A DNA stretch of 64,000 bases, taken from assembly GCF_003184185.1 (NCBI RefSeq), contig NZ_QHJG01000023.1, positions 1-64,000 on the forward strand. Reading direction: 5' to 3'. The DNA is from Legionella qingyii. GTDB lineage: Bacteria; Pseudomonadota; Gammaproteobacteria; Legionellales; Legionellaceae. Position 1 is the first letter of the stretch. Every line of letters starts with the position of its first letter. The notes under the pieces are model-generated. The model was not told the DNA's origin. It did not search any database and saw nothing but the letters and a program-made list of their open reading frames with translations. Made by a program: the position numbers and the translations under genes. This document shows, one piece after another, positions 36,601-43,952 of the stretch.

Positions 36601-36948
36601 AAATTTATCTTTGAATGTAGATTTAGTAATTAAAATCGATGCTCGGCTATCACGAAGTAAAAATAGTAAACGTTCTTCAGGTTGGGATGCATCTATAGGT
36701 AAATAAGCACCGCCCGCTTTTAAAATGGCTATAAGTGTAATTAGAAAATCAAAGGAGCGCTCCAAACAGACCGCAACAGGGGTATCCGGTTTTAAACCTG
36801 AGCTTTGTAGGTAATGAGCGAGTTGATTTGCTCTTCGATTGAGCTCACTGTAAGTCAGTTTTTCATTCCCTTTTAGAGCGGCAACATGATTAGGGAAATG
36901 ATGCGCATGCTCTTCAAATAAGGCTTGTATTATTTTTTTATTCGCCAT
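33664..36948 (-). CDS. Single-module nonribosomal peptide synthetase (A-T-C)
   Basis: A 1094-residue enzyme. Adenylation domain at residues 10-500: TSGSTGTPKG (156-165), YGPTEAT (298-304), YKTGDL (384-389), and NGKLDK (493-498) with Lys495. Carrier domain with GGHSL, where Ser549 receives phosphopantetheine. A C-terminal condensation-like domain of about 500 residues has PHLISDD (738-744) in place of HHxxxDG, keeping the second His and the Asp. Pocket residues by GrsA alignment read D201 M202 T205 K244 I271 G273 E297 V305 A306 K495, close to the asparagine code DLTKLGEVGK. No thioesterase is present; release would need the C domain or a partner. The MMPL transporter gene lies 200 bp upstream. 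Confidence 0.85.
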   Translation of the reverse strand: MANKKIIQALFEEHAHHFPNHVAALKGNEKLTYSELNRRANQLAHYLQSSGLKPDTPVAVCLERSFDFLITLIAILKAGGAYLPIDASQPEERLLFLLRDSRASILITKSTFKDKFKPYQGTLIVLDIDDKDIKKQVTDNPSPTNNPEHLAYIIYTSGSTGTPKGVLIEHRSVINYCHWFANYTQCKAQQRIDFSANPIFDMSVTTTLVPLMLGLTVVLCEEITKKEVRSYLHYLAKSRINIIKLTPSYFKVLLHEAKNNFIILPQLHSIILGGENLSSAECQSWLASYPKHVLFNEYGPTEATVAVSTYKVTNLNCNHLDTNVPIGIAGTNMSCVILDANNQPVPEGEAGELFIGGTCLARGYLNQPQLTQERFITQSKTRLYKTGDLCKKRPDGTIEYLGRIDEQVKIRGYRIEPSEIAKYMMSHHSIKEVALLAQKDTFGEQRLVAYYILKDHDATLNTNQIRQYLQKYLPEYMVPTVFVKVDAFPLTMNGKLDKSALPVPLLTASHNYVEPVTALEKKLAQIWSDELGVQLIGVHDDFFDLGGHSLSAARIISKINDELNRNVSLHDFYKATNIATLVPIIKNIKKNKKKRTLRVPNYHKVVNLPLSDFQFLLWMSHTFEPRAQKLNIVARKRLSGRLNEKALDFAFQAILKKHETLTYQIFKLKPAQKKQKNWSFKLETIDFTMLSSQKSEKELQDSMTQLIDFYPWPKNTPLIIGKLFYLNENESELQICIPHLISDDHCTDILFSELSQFYDQYSRLTLDQIEPDSHFKEHIFSERTAMKMHMDEDIQFWEKYLSDTHLFTFPEEHIVPDMQAEHVPYSTYSIIPEDSLNHLKLFCELNHISINSALCGVIALALRNCCGIYKSEVPYTYINIIQSTRDNPIYDNTIGCFLRVEPAKIILDDKATLTGLSQQIRNGIIDTSSYQHCSNLIKLCSIGSFKPNMIENLFNHLITPLYVKLLKIPSIYRKILKRCGSRMISFKRNTKFVINLNIRSNFIDCSNKNLELFGLNTKQIKNNKDDLLAIDYIFEASFIRDDNQNAHYLVISANLKPEFRKQIALEAIRIINSVAFEKSSYEAGQKYEHEEQLL

Positions 36949-37148
36949 TTTTTATCCTAAATCCGGCAGTTAAGGAGTAGCGTAAAACTAAAAACTTATG
37001 CAGAATTTAAAAGTCTTGTAGTTATTTTTTATGAAGTATTCACGATTTCAATATTCTTGATTTTTTTCGTCTACTATAAAAAATAATTAAAAAACCTTTA
37101 AATTCAGTATACTAGACGGTTTGGGTATATTCAAATTTGCACTTGGTA

Positions 37149-39371
37149 CTACAGCTTAGGCAGAATTCGATCCAGCCATTTGGGTAGATACCATACCCAA
37201 TTTTTAAAAATGGCCATTGTTGCTGGTACTAAAAAGCTTCGGATTAAAAAGGCATCAACAAAAATAGCAACTGCAATGCCTAATCCAAATGCTTTGACCA
37301 TTAAGACATCAGCGATCAAAAAGGAGCAGCTAATCACAATAACAATAAGTGCAGCACTAGTAATAATACGACTGCTTTTTTCAATGCCAAAAATAATGCT
37401 GCTATTGTTATCTTTAGTTAATTGATGCGCTTCTTTGATTCGAGAGAGCAAAAATACTTCATAGTCCATCGAAAAACCAAACAGAGCACAAAATATAATT
37501 ACCAATAAACTGATGTCGAGCATTTCTTGTGGTTGAAAGTTAAGGATGCTGGAGAAGTATCCCTCTTGAAATACAAAAACCAGTGCACCATATGAGGCAC
37601 ATAGACTTATTAAGGTCATTATAATTGCTTTCAAAGGCAAGAACAGTGATCTTAATAAGAGAAGCAAAATTAGATAGGAAAATACAATAATCCATATGAT
37701 GGCATAAGGCAGATAATGATAAATACTGTGTAGCACATCAAAGTTACTCACCGTTACTCCGGTAAGTTGTACTTTTAATCCTGAGCCTAATTTTATATTT
37801 TGTAATTCATTTACCAGTGTCTTGGTTTCCTCTGAATTAACGGGATACTTGCTAATGACATTAAGGATTGCCATATGTTTGGTTGTTGTCGTATCCAATA
37901 ATTGTTTAACCTGTGGATCAAGCAATTTTTTATTCAAATGATAAAGAGTGTAATATTGATTCTTTTTTAAGTCGGAAGTGCTACTGATAATGCCATTGAC
38001 CTCTTTGACCCTTGGATTATCTTTCAATTTTTCGACCAAATTATATATTTTGGACAGGTTATGACGTGATAAGATTGATGAAGACGGCGATTCAATCACC
38101 AGGACTATAGGGCTTAATTGTTCAAGGTCAAATTTCTTTGCATAGGTGTCATAAAAAGCACGGTTTACTGATTTCTCCGGGAAAATACGATAATCGGATA
38201 TGCCAAATTTCGCCTCTAAAAATGGATATCCAAGCACTAATAAAAAAATGAGAATAGGAAGGAAAAAAAGATAGGGATGATGAACAACTCGTTCTGCGAG
38301 CCAACGCCAGGAACTGGAACGATTTTTGTTCTTAAATATTATGTGTACTGAAAGAAAATTAATTTTTGATTTCAATACGGCAAGAATCGCAGGTAGGAAT
38401 ATAGTAGAGATTAATACCGCAAAAAATACAGCAGCCAAACCACCAACTGCAACTGAAAAAAGAATGTTGACCGGGAATAAAAATAAAGCACTGAGGCTTA
38501 CAAAAACGGCTAATCCACTGAAAAAAATTGCTTTTCCAGCGGTTTCTTGAGTTGTTGCTATCGCTTCCTCAATATTTAATCCGTTCTTTAATTCATCTCT
38601 AAATCGATTAATAAAAAACAATGAATAATCAAGACAAAGACACAGGCCGAGCAATAAAGCGATGTTAATGGTGAAAATAGAAAGGGTGAACAGATGTCCA
38701 AAGAAATAAAGTGTTGTCAGGATGATTATGGCACATCCGCCACCCAGAATAATTGGAAGGGTGGCCGCGACTACTGATCCAAATACAAGAATCAAGGTGA
38801 TAATCGCTATGGGTGTGGCGACAATATCGGCCTTATAAAGGTCGGTTTGTGTTTGTTGGTTCACATTTTCTACGAAGAGCGGCTCGCCTCCAATCCACAT
38901 CGTCATCTGGCTCGGTGTTTTTATGGATTGTTTAAACTGGTTTAATAAGTCATTGCTAAGCGGCTTATTGCTCTTGATGATCACTGCAACATAAGCTGTA
39001 TGTTTATCCTTGGAGATTTGATGCGTATCATCAGGGTAAATGATTGTGTGTTTAATCGGAAAATCTTTTAAATCAGACAATGATTTTTTAATTTTTTCTT
39101 TAAATTTATCTTTCGTTGCCAAAAGCTGTTTGCTGTGATACATGATAAGAAATTTATTGTTATCATTATATCCTAATTGCTTATTCATATACTCTTCGGC
39201 GCGCGCACTCGCAGAAGTCTCATCAATAAATCCAGTTGTTTTAAATGGAGAAATGATGTGTGGCAAAAAGGGGATGCAGAGTAAAATGGCAAGCAACCAT
39301 AAAACTATAATTGGCCATCGAAGTTTATTTATAAATCTTCCCAATCGGTACGACAGTGCTTTTTTTTTCAT
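37149..39371 (-). CDS. MMPL-type RND transporter
   Basis: A 740-residue membrane protein of the MMPL/HpnN class. One N-terminal helix (WPIIVLWLLAILLCIPFLP) is followed by a periplasmic loop, then five helices, a second large loop, and a further six helices: 12 in all, in the two-half repeat. LCLDYSLFFINRFRDEL and FGFSMDYEVFLLSRIKEA carry the paired acidic/Tyr signature of this family in the two halves. Members export lipids or lipopeptides. It shares strand with the NRPS, with a 200-bp gap, so it probably exports the NRPS product; that is inference from position. Confidence 0.85.
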   Translation of the reverse strand: MKKKALSYRLGRFINKLRWPIIVLWLLAILLCIPFLPHIISPFKTTGFIDETSASARAEEYMNKQLGYNDNNKFLIMYHSKQLLATKDKFKEKIKKSLSDLKDFPIKHTIIYPDDTHQISKDKHTAYVAVIIKSNKPLSNDLLNQFKQSIKTPSQMTMWIGGEPLFVENVNQQTQTDLYKADIVATPIAIITLILVFGSVVAATLPIILGGGCAIIILTTLYFFGHLFTLSIFTINIALLLGLCLCLDYSLFFINRFRDELKNGLNIEEAIATTQETAGKAIFFSGLAVFVSLSALFLFPVNILFSVAVGGLAAVFFAVLISTIFLPAILAVLKSKINFLSVHIIFKNKNRSSSWRWLAERVVHHPYLFFLPILIFLLVLGYPFLEAKFGISDYRIFPEKSVNRAFYDTYAKKFDLEQLSPIVLVIESPSSSILSRHNLSKIYNLVEKLKDNPRVKEVNGIISSTSDLKKNQYYTLYHLNKKLLDPQVKQLLDTTTTKHMAILNVISKYPVNSEETKTLVNELQNIKLGSGLKVQLTGVTVSNFDVLHSIYHYLPYAIIWIIVFSYLILLLLLRSLFLPLKAIIMTLISLCASYGALVFVFQEGYFSSILNFQPQEMLDISLLVIIFCALFGFSMDYEVFLLSRIKEAHQLTKDNNSSIIFGIEKSSRIITSAALIVIVISCSFLIADVLMVKAFGLGIAVAIFVDAFLIRSFLVPATMAIFKNWVWYLPKWLDRILPKL

Positions 39372-39461
39372 ATTATCGTCGAAACTCCAAATTCCGTAAA
39401 CTCATAAAAAATAATGACTCTTTTATTATATTAGTATAAATTAGACATTATGTGTAAATTA

Positions 39462-40013
39462 ATGAGTGAAAAGCTATTTATGCATCATTATCAGGATTTA
39501 ATAACTCTTTTTGATCATTGCTTTGGCAAAGAATTTAATACCAGACTCATTAAAGGTGATGATGAGCCAATCTATTTACCTGCTAATGAAGAGCATTCTT
39601 ATAACGCGATATATTTTGCTCATGGCTTTTATAGCAGTGCGTTACATGAGTGCGCTCATTGGCTCATTGCAGGGGAAGAGCGCAGAAAGCAAGTAGATTT
39701 TGGGTATTGGTATATGCCTGATGGGCGTACTGCAGAACAACAAGCTTTATTTCAACATGTTGAGGTAAAGCCGCAAGCATTAGAATGGATTCTTTCCAAA
39801 GCGGCCAGGCATAAATTTCACATCAGTATTGATAATTTAAATGGCTCAGAATCAGATACTGTTGCTTTTAAGAAGGCGGTTTATGAACAAGTAGTTCATT
39901 ATTGTCAGTATGGATTATCACCACGTGCAAAGAGATTTCGTGATGCTTTAAGTTCTTTTTATGGTCAATCAACTCTTTTAAAGGCTGAAGATTTTTCTTT
40001 AGAAGAATTGTGA
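39462..40013 (+). CDS. epmC: Elongation factor P hydroxylase EpmC
   Basis: A protein of about 183 residues matching E. coli EpmC (YfcM). LIKGDDEPIYLPANEEHSYN, FAHGFYSSALHECAHW and VDFGYWYMPDGR are diagnostic; HECAHW holds the metal-binding His residues. EpmC hydroxylates the beta-lysylated Lys of EF-P after EpmA/EpmB action. The start is uncertain: ATG codons occur at 39450, 39462 and 39480, and the last fits the E. coli length best. No EF-P gene in the window. Confidence 0.9.
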   Translation: MSEKLFMHHYQDLITLFDHCFGKEFNTRLIKGDDEPIYLPANEEHSYNAIYFAHGFYSSALHECAHWLIAGEERRKQVDFGYWYMPDGRTAEQQALFQHVEVKPQALEWILSKAARHKFHISIDNLNGSESDTVAFKKAVYEQVVHYCQYGLSPRAKRFRDALSSFYGQSTLLKAEDFSLEEL

Positions 40014-40030
40014 GCCTCATTTAGAACGCA

Positions 40031-40061
40031 TGTAGCCTGGTTACAGCGCAACCAGGCTACA
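40031..40061. repeat. GTAGCCTGG-type palindromic repeat
   Basis: A perfect 12-bp stem TGTAGCCTGGTT/AACCAGGCTACA with loop ACAGCGC between the convergent epmC and NTPDase genes; also suited to terminate both. Confidence 0.75.
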
Positions 40062-40066
40062 CATCA

Positions 40067-41197
40067 TCAATGATGTAATACTACACCCAAAGTCCAATCC
40101 AGATTTTGTGCTGAAGAAACATAATTTATCTGTTGATTTGCTGTTAAACCATAACCTTCCACCATCAATGCATAATAAAAAGCCGGTAAGAGACAATATG
40201 ACTCAATGTATTCATTGTTAGGGAATTGATTACTAAGTGTTTCCCATTGTTGATGGCAAATCAGATTATTTGCTTGTTGCAACAAATCTTGAATAGTCAA
40301 TTGATTGTTTTGAAATTGGAATGGTTTGCTTTCTGCAAGATTTGGGAAACCGCCGATCGCATACCATGAGTTAATATGACTCGCAGAAAGAATAGGTTGT
40401 ACTTCTTTTTTGACCTTATGCATTTTAATTAAGGGCGATACTTCTCGCTCACAGATTAAGGCATCACCTTGTCCAGAACGTCCATCAGAAAGTGGATATC
40501 CATCTGAAAAGCAGGAAGCGGTATCTAGAAGTTGATGCGCCATTTCGTTTTGTCCAAGTCCCAAGAAACTGTGGACCGATAAATTAATATGTTGGCCATA
40601 AAGATCTAATGCAACTTGCGTACCTTTCTCTTCAGTATTTTTTTGTATTGGGAAAACAATTTGCACTGACGCTCCACCAATATCCATGACTCCTACGGGG
40701 TTACTAGAAGATGATTTGAGTGCGTCTATATGATAATTTACTGCAAGCCAGTCGTATAATGCTTCATCATGTCCTGTAATGGTTTTGGCTTCCATAAGTT
40801 GCCATGCAGATTGCTGACTAAACCATTTTTGTACTTCCTGATAATAAATTTTTTGTTTGGTTTGTGGTACAAGACGCATGCCTGCTGTTGCATAAAAATA
40901 AACAGGGATGTTTTGTGCAGGAGCTCCAGAGAAAAGGGTAGTCAGATATGCATCGATAGTATTTTGATTTGCTTCAATCATTGCAAATCCAGGTTTGATC
41001 TTTTTAGACCATATTTCAGCAATATGAGATGGAGTGTTGGTTTCATCAAGATCATAAGCAAAAATATGAAGCCTAGAGCCAGTACTCCCTGCATCAACAA
41101 CGGCAATGCATTCATGCTCAGAACACGCGGCCGAATCAGCATAAACATTATTACCTATTACAAAAAGGCAGGAGATAAAGAGCAAAAAACGAAGCAT
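40067..41197 (-). CDS. Secreted ecto-nucleoside triphosphate diphosphohydrolase (GDA1/CD39)
   Basis: A 376-residue NTPDase with a signal peptide (MLRFLLFISCLFVIGNNVYA). The apyrase conserved regions are visible: ACR1 VVDAGSTGSRLHIFAY, ACR2 VYFYATAGMRLVP, ACR3-like ALYDWLAVNY, ACR4 VGVMDIGGASVQIVFP. It removes terminal phosphates from NTPs/NDPs outside the cytoplasm. L. pneumophila has two such enzymes, Lpg1905 and Lpg0971; Lpg1905 contributes to intracellular replication. The proximity to letS here fits the Lpg1905 region as I remember it, but I cannot confirm which orthologue it is. Confidence 0.9.
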   Translation of the reverse strand: MLRFLLFISCLFVIGNNVYADSAACSEHECIAVVDAGSTGSRLHIFAYDLDETNTPSHIAEIWSKKIKPGFAMIEANQNTIDAYLTTLFSGAPAQNIPVYFYATAGMRLVPQTKQKIYYQEVQKWFSQQSAWQLMEAKTITGHDEALYDWLAVNYHIDALKSSSSNPVGVMDIGGASVQIVFPIQKNTEEKGTQVALDLYGQHINLSVHSFLGLGQNEMAHQLLDTASCFSDGYPLSDGRSGQGDALICEREVSPLIKMHKVKKEVQPILSASHINSWYAIGGFPNLAESKPFQFQNNQLTIQDLLQQANNLICHQQWETLSNQFPNNEYIESYCLLPAFYYALMVEGYGLTANQQINYVSSAQNLDWTLGVVLHH

Positions 41198-41389
41198 AGT
41201 TGAAATCTCAATAAAAAAGTAGGCAAATGATACATTATGTATTTTTTATTTTCAATATGGTATTATGTGGAAAAAATGATACACTATTTTTTTATATTTT
41301 TATGTAGGTTTAGAGTGCTTTCATGTGTTCTGGTTGGATTAAAAATCTAACCTGCTTTTATTTAAGTCAGTTTTTCAGGCAGTATCATA

Positions 41390-42307
41390 ATGATAAATCA
41401 AGAGTATCGCGGTTCTATTTACGCCATTTTATCCGGATTCCTTTACGGTTTTATTGGTTATTTTGGTTTGAATGCGATTAATGGCAATCTATCCGCGAGC
41501 ACAATGTTGTTTTGGCGCTTTTTAATTTCCAGCATGATTATTTTAATTATTATGCTGCCAAAAATAAAAAAAACGAACGATTCTTATAAAAATATGGCTA
41601 TTGCCTTTTTAACAGGGGTCTTTTTTTATGGTATATCTACCTGGCTATATTTTTTAGCATCTCTATATATAGGTTCTGGATTGGCGATGGTTATCTTTTT
41701 TACGTATCCAGTACTGATTATGTTGATCAATTATTTCCTTTATGGGCAGTCTATTCCGCATATTTATTATTTCGCTATTCTGGTTATTTTAATTGGTATG
41801 GTGCTTATGGTGGACTTCGATGCATTGTCTTTTGACTTATGGGGTATTTTGTTAGGCATTGCTTCTGCATTTTTTTATGCATGTTACGTGATTGGCAGTA
41901 AAAGAAATGAGCTTTCTCCAAATATGTCTACTTTTATGGTTTGTTTGGGATGCATGGTAACCAGTTTATTTGTTTCTCTTTTTAATCACTCGTTTTCAAC
42001 CCCTTCTTCAGTGGATGTTTGGTATCATCTTTTGGGAATTTCAATTATTGCAACCGTAATTCCAATTATTTTGTTGTTATACAGCTTGAAATACATCAGC
42101 TCAGAAAAAGCTTCTATTTTATCTGTTTTAGAACCAGTATTTGTGGTCATTTTTGGAGTATTCCTCTTGGGTGAAGAAGTGAGTCTGTGGGGCGTTGTGG
42201 GAATTGTGTTGGTATTAGCTGGTGCGCTGATCACTTTATTCAGTCATAAAATCAATCTTGGCCAATTGAAGTTTCAGTTTATGCGACGCAGTGAAGATGT
42301 TGGCTAA
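41390..42307 (+). CDS. EamA/DMT-family transporter
   Basis: A 305-residue protein with ten predicted membrane helices in two EamA repeats. The first repeat starts YRGSIYAILSGFLYGFIGYF and the second FDLWGILLGIASAFFYACYV; each ends with a helix containing conserved Pro/Glu (ILSVLEPVFVVIFGVFLLGE). Drug/metabolite transporters move small metabolites across the inner membrane; the substrate is not readable. ATG at 41390. Divergent from the NTPDase gene. Confidence 0.85.
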   Translation: MINQEYRGSIYAILSGFLYGFIGYFGLNAINGNLSASTMLFWRFLISSMIILIIMLPKIKKTNDSYKNMAIAFLTGVFFYGISTWLYFLASLYIGSGLAMVIFFTYPVLIMLINYFLYGQSIPHIYYFAILVILIGMVLMVDFDALSFDLWGILLGIASAFFYACYVIGSKRNELSPNMSTFMVCLGCMVTSLFVSLFNHSFSTPSSVDVWYHLLGISIIATVIPIILLLYSLKYISSEKASILSVLEPVFVVIFGVFLLGEEVSLWGVVGIVLVLAGALITLFSHKINLGQLKFQFMRRSEDVG

Positions 42308-42355
42308 TAGGGTGGTGCAGGAGTATTTTATTCCTTCTCATCAAGGACATATGAG

Positions 42356-42390
42356 TTGTAGCTGGGTGAAGGCTTACGCCATAACCCGGG
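42356..42390. repeat. Degenerate REP-like palindrome
   Basis: TTGTAGCTGGGTGAAGGC and the following GCCATAACCC form an imperfect stem in the same style as the GTAGCCTGG family, 49 bp past the DMT gene. Confidence 0.45.
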
Positions 42391-42432
42391 GGATCCCCAA
42401 GTTACAGCATATACAGCAGTGATCGGATATTT

Positions 42433-42570
42433 TTAATACCAACTTCCATTGCAACCGCCACAGCCACCACAATCACTCGCACAAGTCCCGCAACATGGAT
42501 TGCCGTTAGAACAGTTGACTAAGAAAGCAGTTGAACACACTAGGATTACAGCCAGTATTATTTTTTTCAT
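42433..42570 (-). CDS. 45-residue Cys/Gly-rich lipoprotein
   Basis: The frame starts at ATG 42570 behind AGGATAGGTA. It reads MKKIILAVILVCSTAFLVNC: a signal peptide ending in the lipobox LVNC. The mature peptide of 26 residues is SNGNPCCGTC... with six further Cys and seven Gly, ending CNGSWY. It would be lipid-anchored at the envelope, perhaps binding metal or forming disulfides. I recognise no family. The ribosome site, signal peptide and lipobox make it credible despite its size. Confidence 0.6.
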   Translation of the reverse strand: MKKIILAVILVCSTAFLVNCSNGNPCCGTCASDCGGCGGCNGSWY

Positions 42571-42693
42571 TACCTATCCTTGTTATAGTATGTATATTAA
42601 CTATACTCTACGATTTTGAGTTTAACCAATTTATATCCAAGTTTTCCGACTTCCTATCTACTCTAAATTGAGAAAATAGTAAATGAATAAACT

Positions 42694-43878
42694 TTAATTT
42701 TCTGCAATTTGTAGCCATTGCAATTTCCATAAATTATAAATAAATATTTGATTTTGTGTAGTATTTAAATAACTAGCAAGAAATTGATGAGATATGTAAC
42801 GATTATTGGCCACATAGCTTAGTAAATCATGAGACACACCAGCTATGTCCCATTCACAGCCGTTAATATAAAGTTGGTATTCGGATTGTTCATCCTGACT
42901 TTGATAAGCAAAACGACATGATGCATCTCTGGTGAAATTTAATCCTGTTTTTATTTCTTTAATAAAACTTGATAAATCAATTAACTCATCGTCTTCTAAT
43001 GGCAATGGTAATTGATGTTCTGCTTGTTGATCGAGCTGTGTTGCAAAGCATCCAAACCAGGATTTAATTATTTTTTCATCACTGATTAATTGCTGTAACA
43101 GTTTTTGCGCGTTTTGCCAGGCTGGCTGAGTGATTTCAGAGGTATTACGCAAATGGGACCAGTCTGGATCTTGATATAATGTTTTGAATGTATCTTTTTC
43201 AGCTAAATACTCACCAAGACTATCCAATAATTCTTGCCCTTGATAACTGCGGTAACCAAAAGAATAAGTCATACAGTCCTGTGTAAGAGAAATGCCATGG
43301 TGTCCTACATGTGGTGGAAGATACAACATATCTCCTTCTTCGAGAATTATGCGTTCTTCAACTTCAAATTGTTCCATGATACGAAGTTCGAGAGAGTTGA
43401 TGTAATTTTCATTATTGCACCTCTTAGTGGTAAGAGACCATTCCCGTCGCCCCAAACCCTGATATAAAAAAACATCATAATTATCGTAATGAGGTCCAAC
43501 ACTACCATGAAGTGCTGCATAACTAATCATGATATCGTCGATTCGCCATTGGGGAATAAAATTAAAATGTTCAAGCAACGCATAAACTTCAGGAATTAAT
43601 CTATCCACTCCTTGGACAAGAAGGGTCCAATGTGTTGAGGGCAGGGTATTAAAGTCATGCTCAGAAAATGGGCCGCGCTTTAAATGCCAATGGGGTTTTT
43701 CATGGGGTGTTTCAAAGACAAGCCGGCTTTCTACATCCTCTTCAAGAGCAAGACCAGCCAACTCATCGGGAGATAATGGATTAATAAAGTCTGGCAATGC
43801 ATTGCGAATTACTAGAGGCTTTTTTTGCCAATATTCACTGAGAAAAGTTTCTAAAGAAATTTGCTGAAGATTAATCAT
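42694..43878 (-). CDS. roxA: Ribosomal protein L16 3-hydroxylase RoxA
   Basis: A 394-residue JmjC/cupin Fe(II)/2-oxoglutarate oxygenase of the YcfD family. The metal site is in GSVGPHYDNYDVFLYQ (HxD) and the later His in YLPPHVGHHGIS. The N-terminal FLSEYWQKKPLVIRNALP is characteristic, and a C-terminal winged-helix-like region completes the family length. RoxA hydroxylates an Arg of ribosomal protein L16. Single gene on the minus strand between the Cys-rich lipoprotein and the Kef antiporter. Confidence 0.92.
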   Translation of the reverse strand: MINLQQISLETFLSEYWQKKPLVIRNALPDFINPLSPDELAGLALEEDVESRLVFETPHEKPHWHLKRGPFSEHDFNTLPSTHWTLLVQGVDRLIPEVYALLEHFNFIPQWRIDDIMISYAALHGSVGPHYDNYDVFLYQGLGRREWSLTTKRCNNENYINSLELRIMEQFEVEERIILEEGDMLYLPPHVGHHGISLTQDCMTYSFGYRSYQGQELLDSLGEYLAEKDTFKTLYQDPDWSHLRNTSEITQPAWQNAQKLLQQLISDEKIIKSWFGCFATQLDQQAEHQLPLPLEDDELIDLSSFIKEIKTGLNFTRDASCRFAYQSQDEQSEYQLYINGCEWDIAGVSHDLLSYVANNRYISHQFLASYLNTTQNQIFIYNLWKLQWLQIAEN

Positions 43879-43916
43879 GCCTAGTTAAAACTCCTCGTAG
43901 CCGTGTAATTTATTGT

Positions 43917-43944
43917 TAGCCTGGCTCAGTGCAACTGAACCAGG
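43917..43944. repeat. GTAGCCTGG-type palindromic repeat, degenerate
   Basis: TAGCCTGG ... CCAGGATGCA arms with a CTCAGTGCAACTGAA centre (TCAGT/ACTGA) between the Kef-type antiporter and roxA. Confidence 0.5.
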
Positions 43945-43952
43945 ATGCATTT

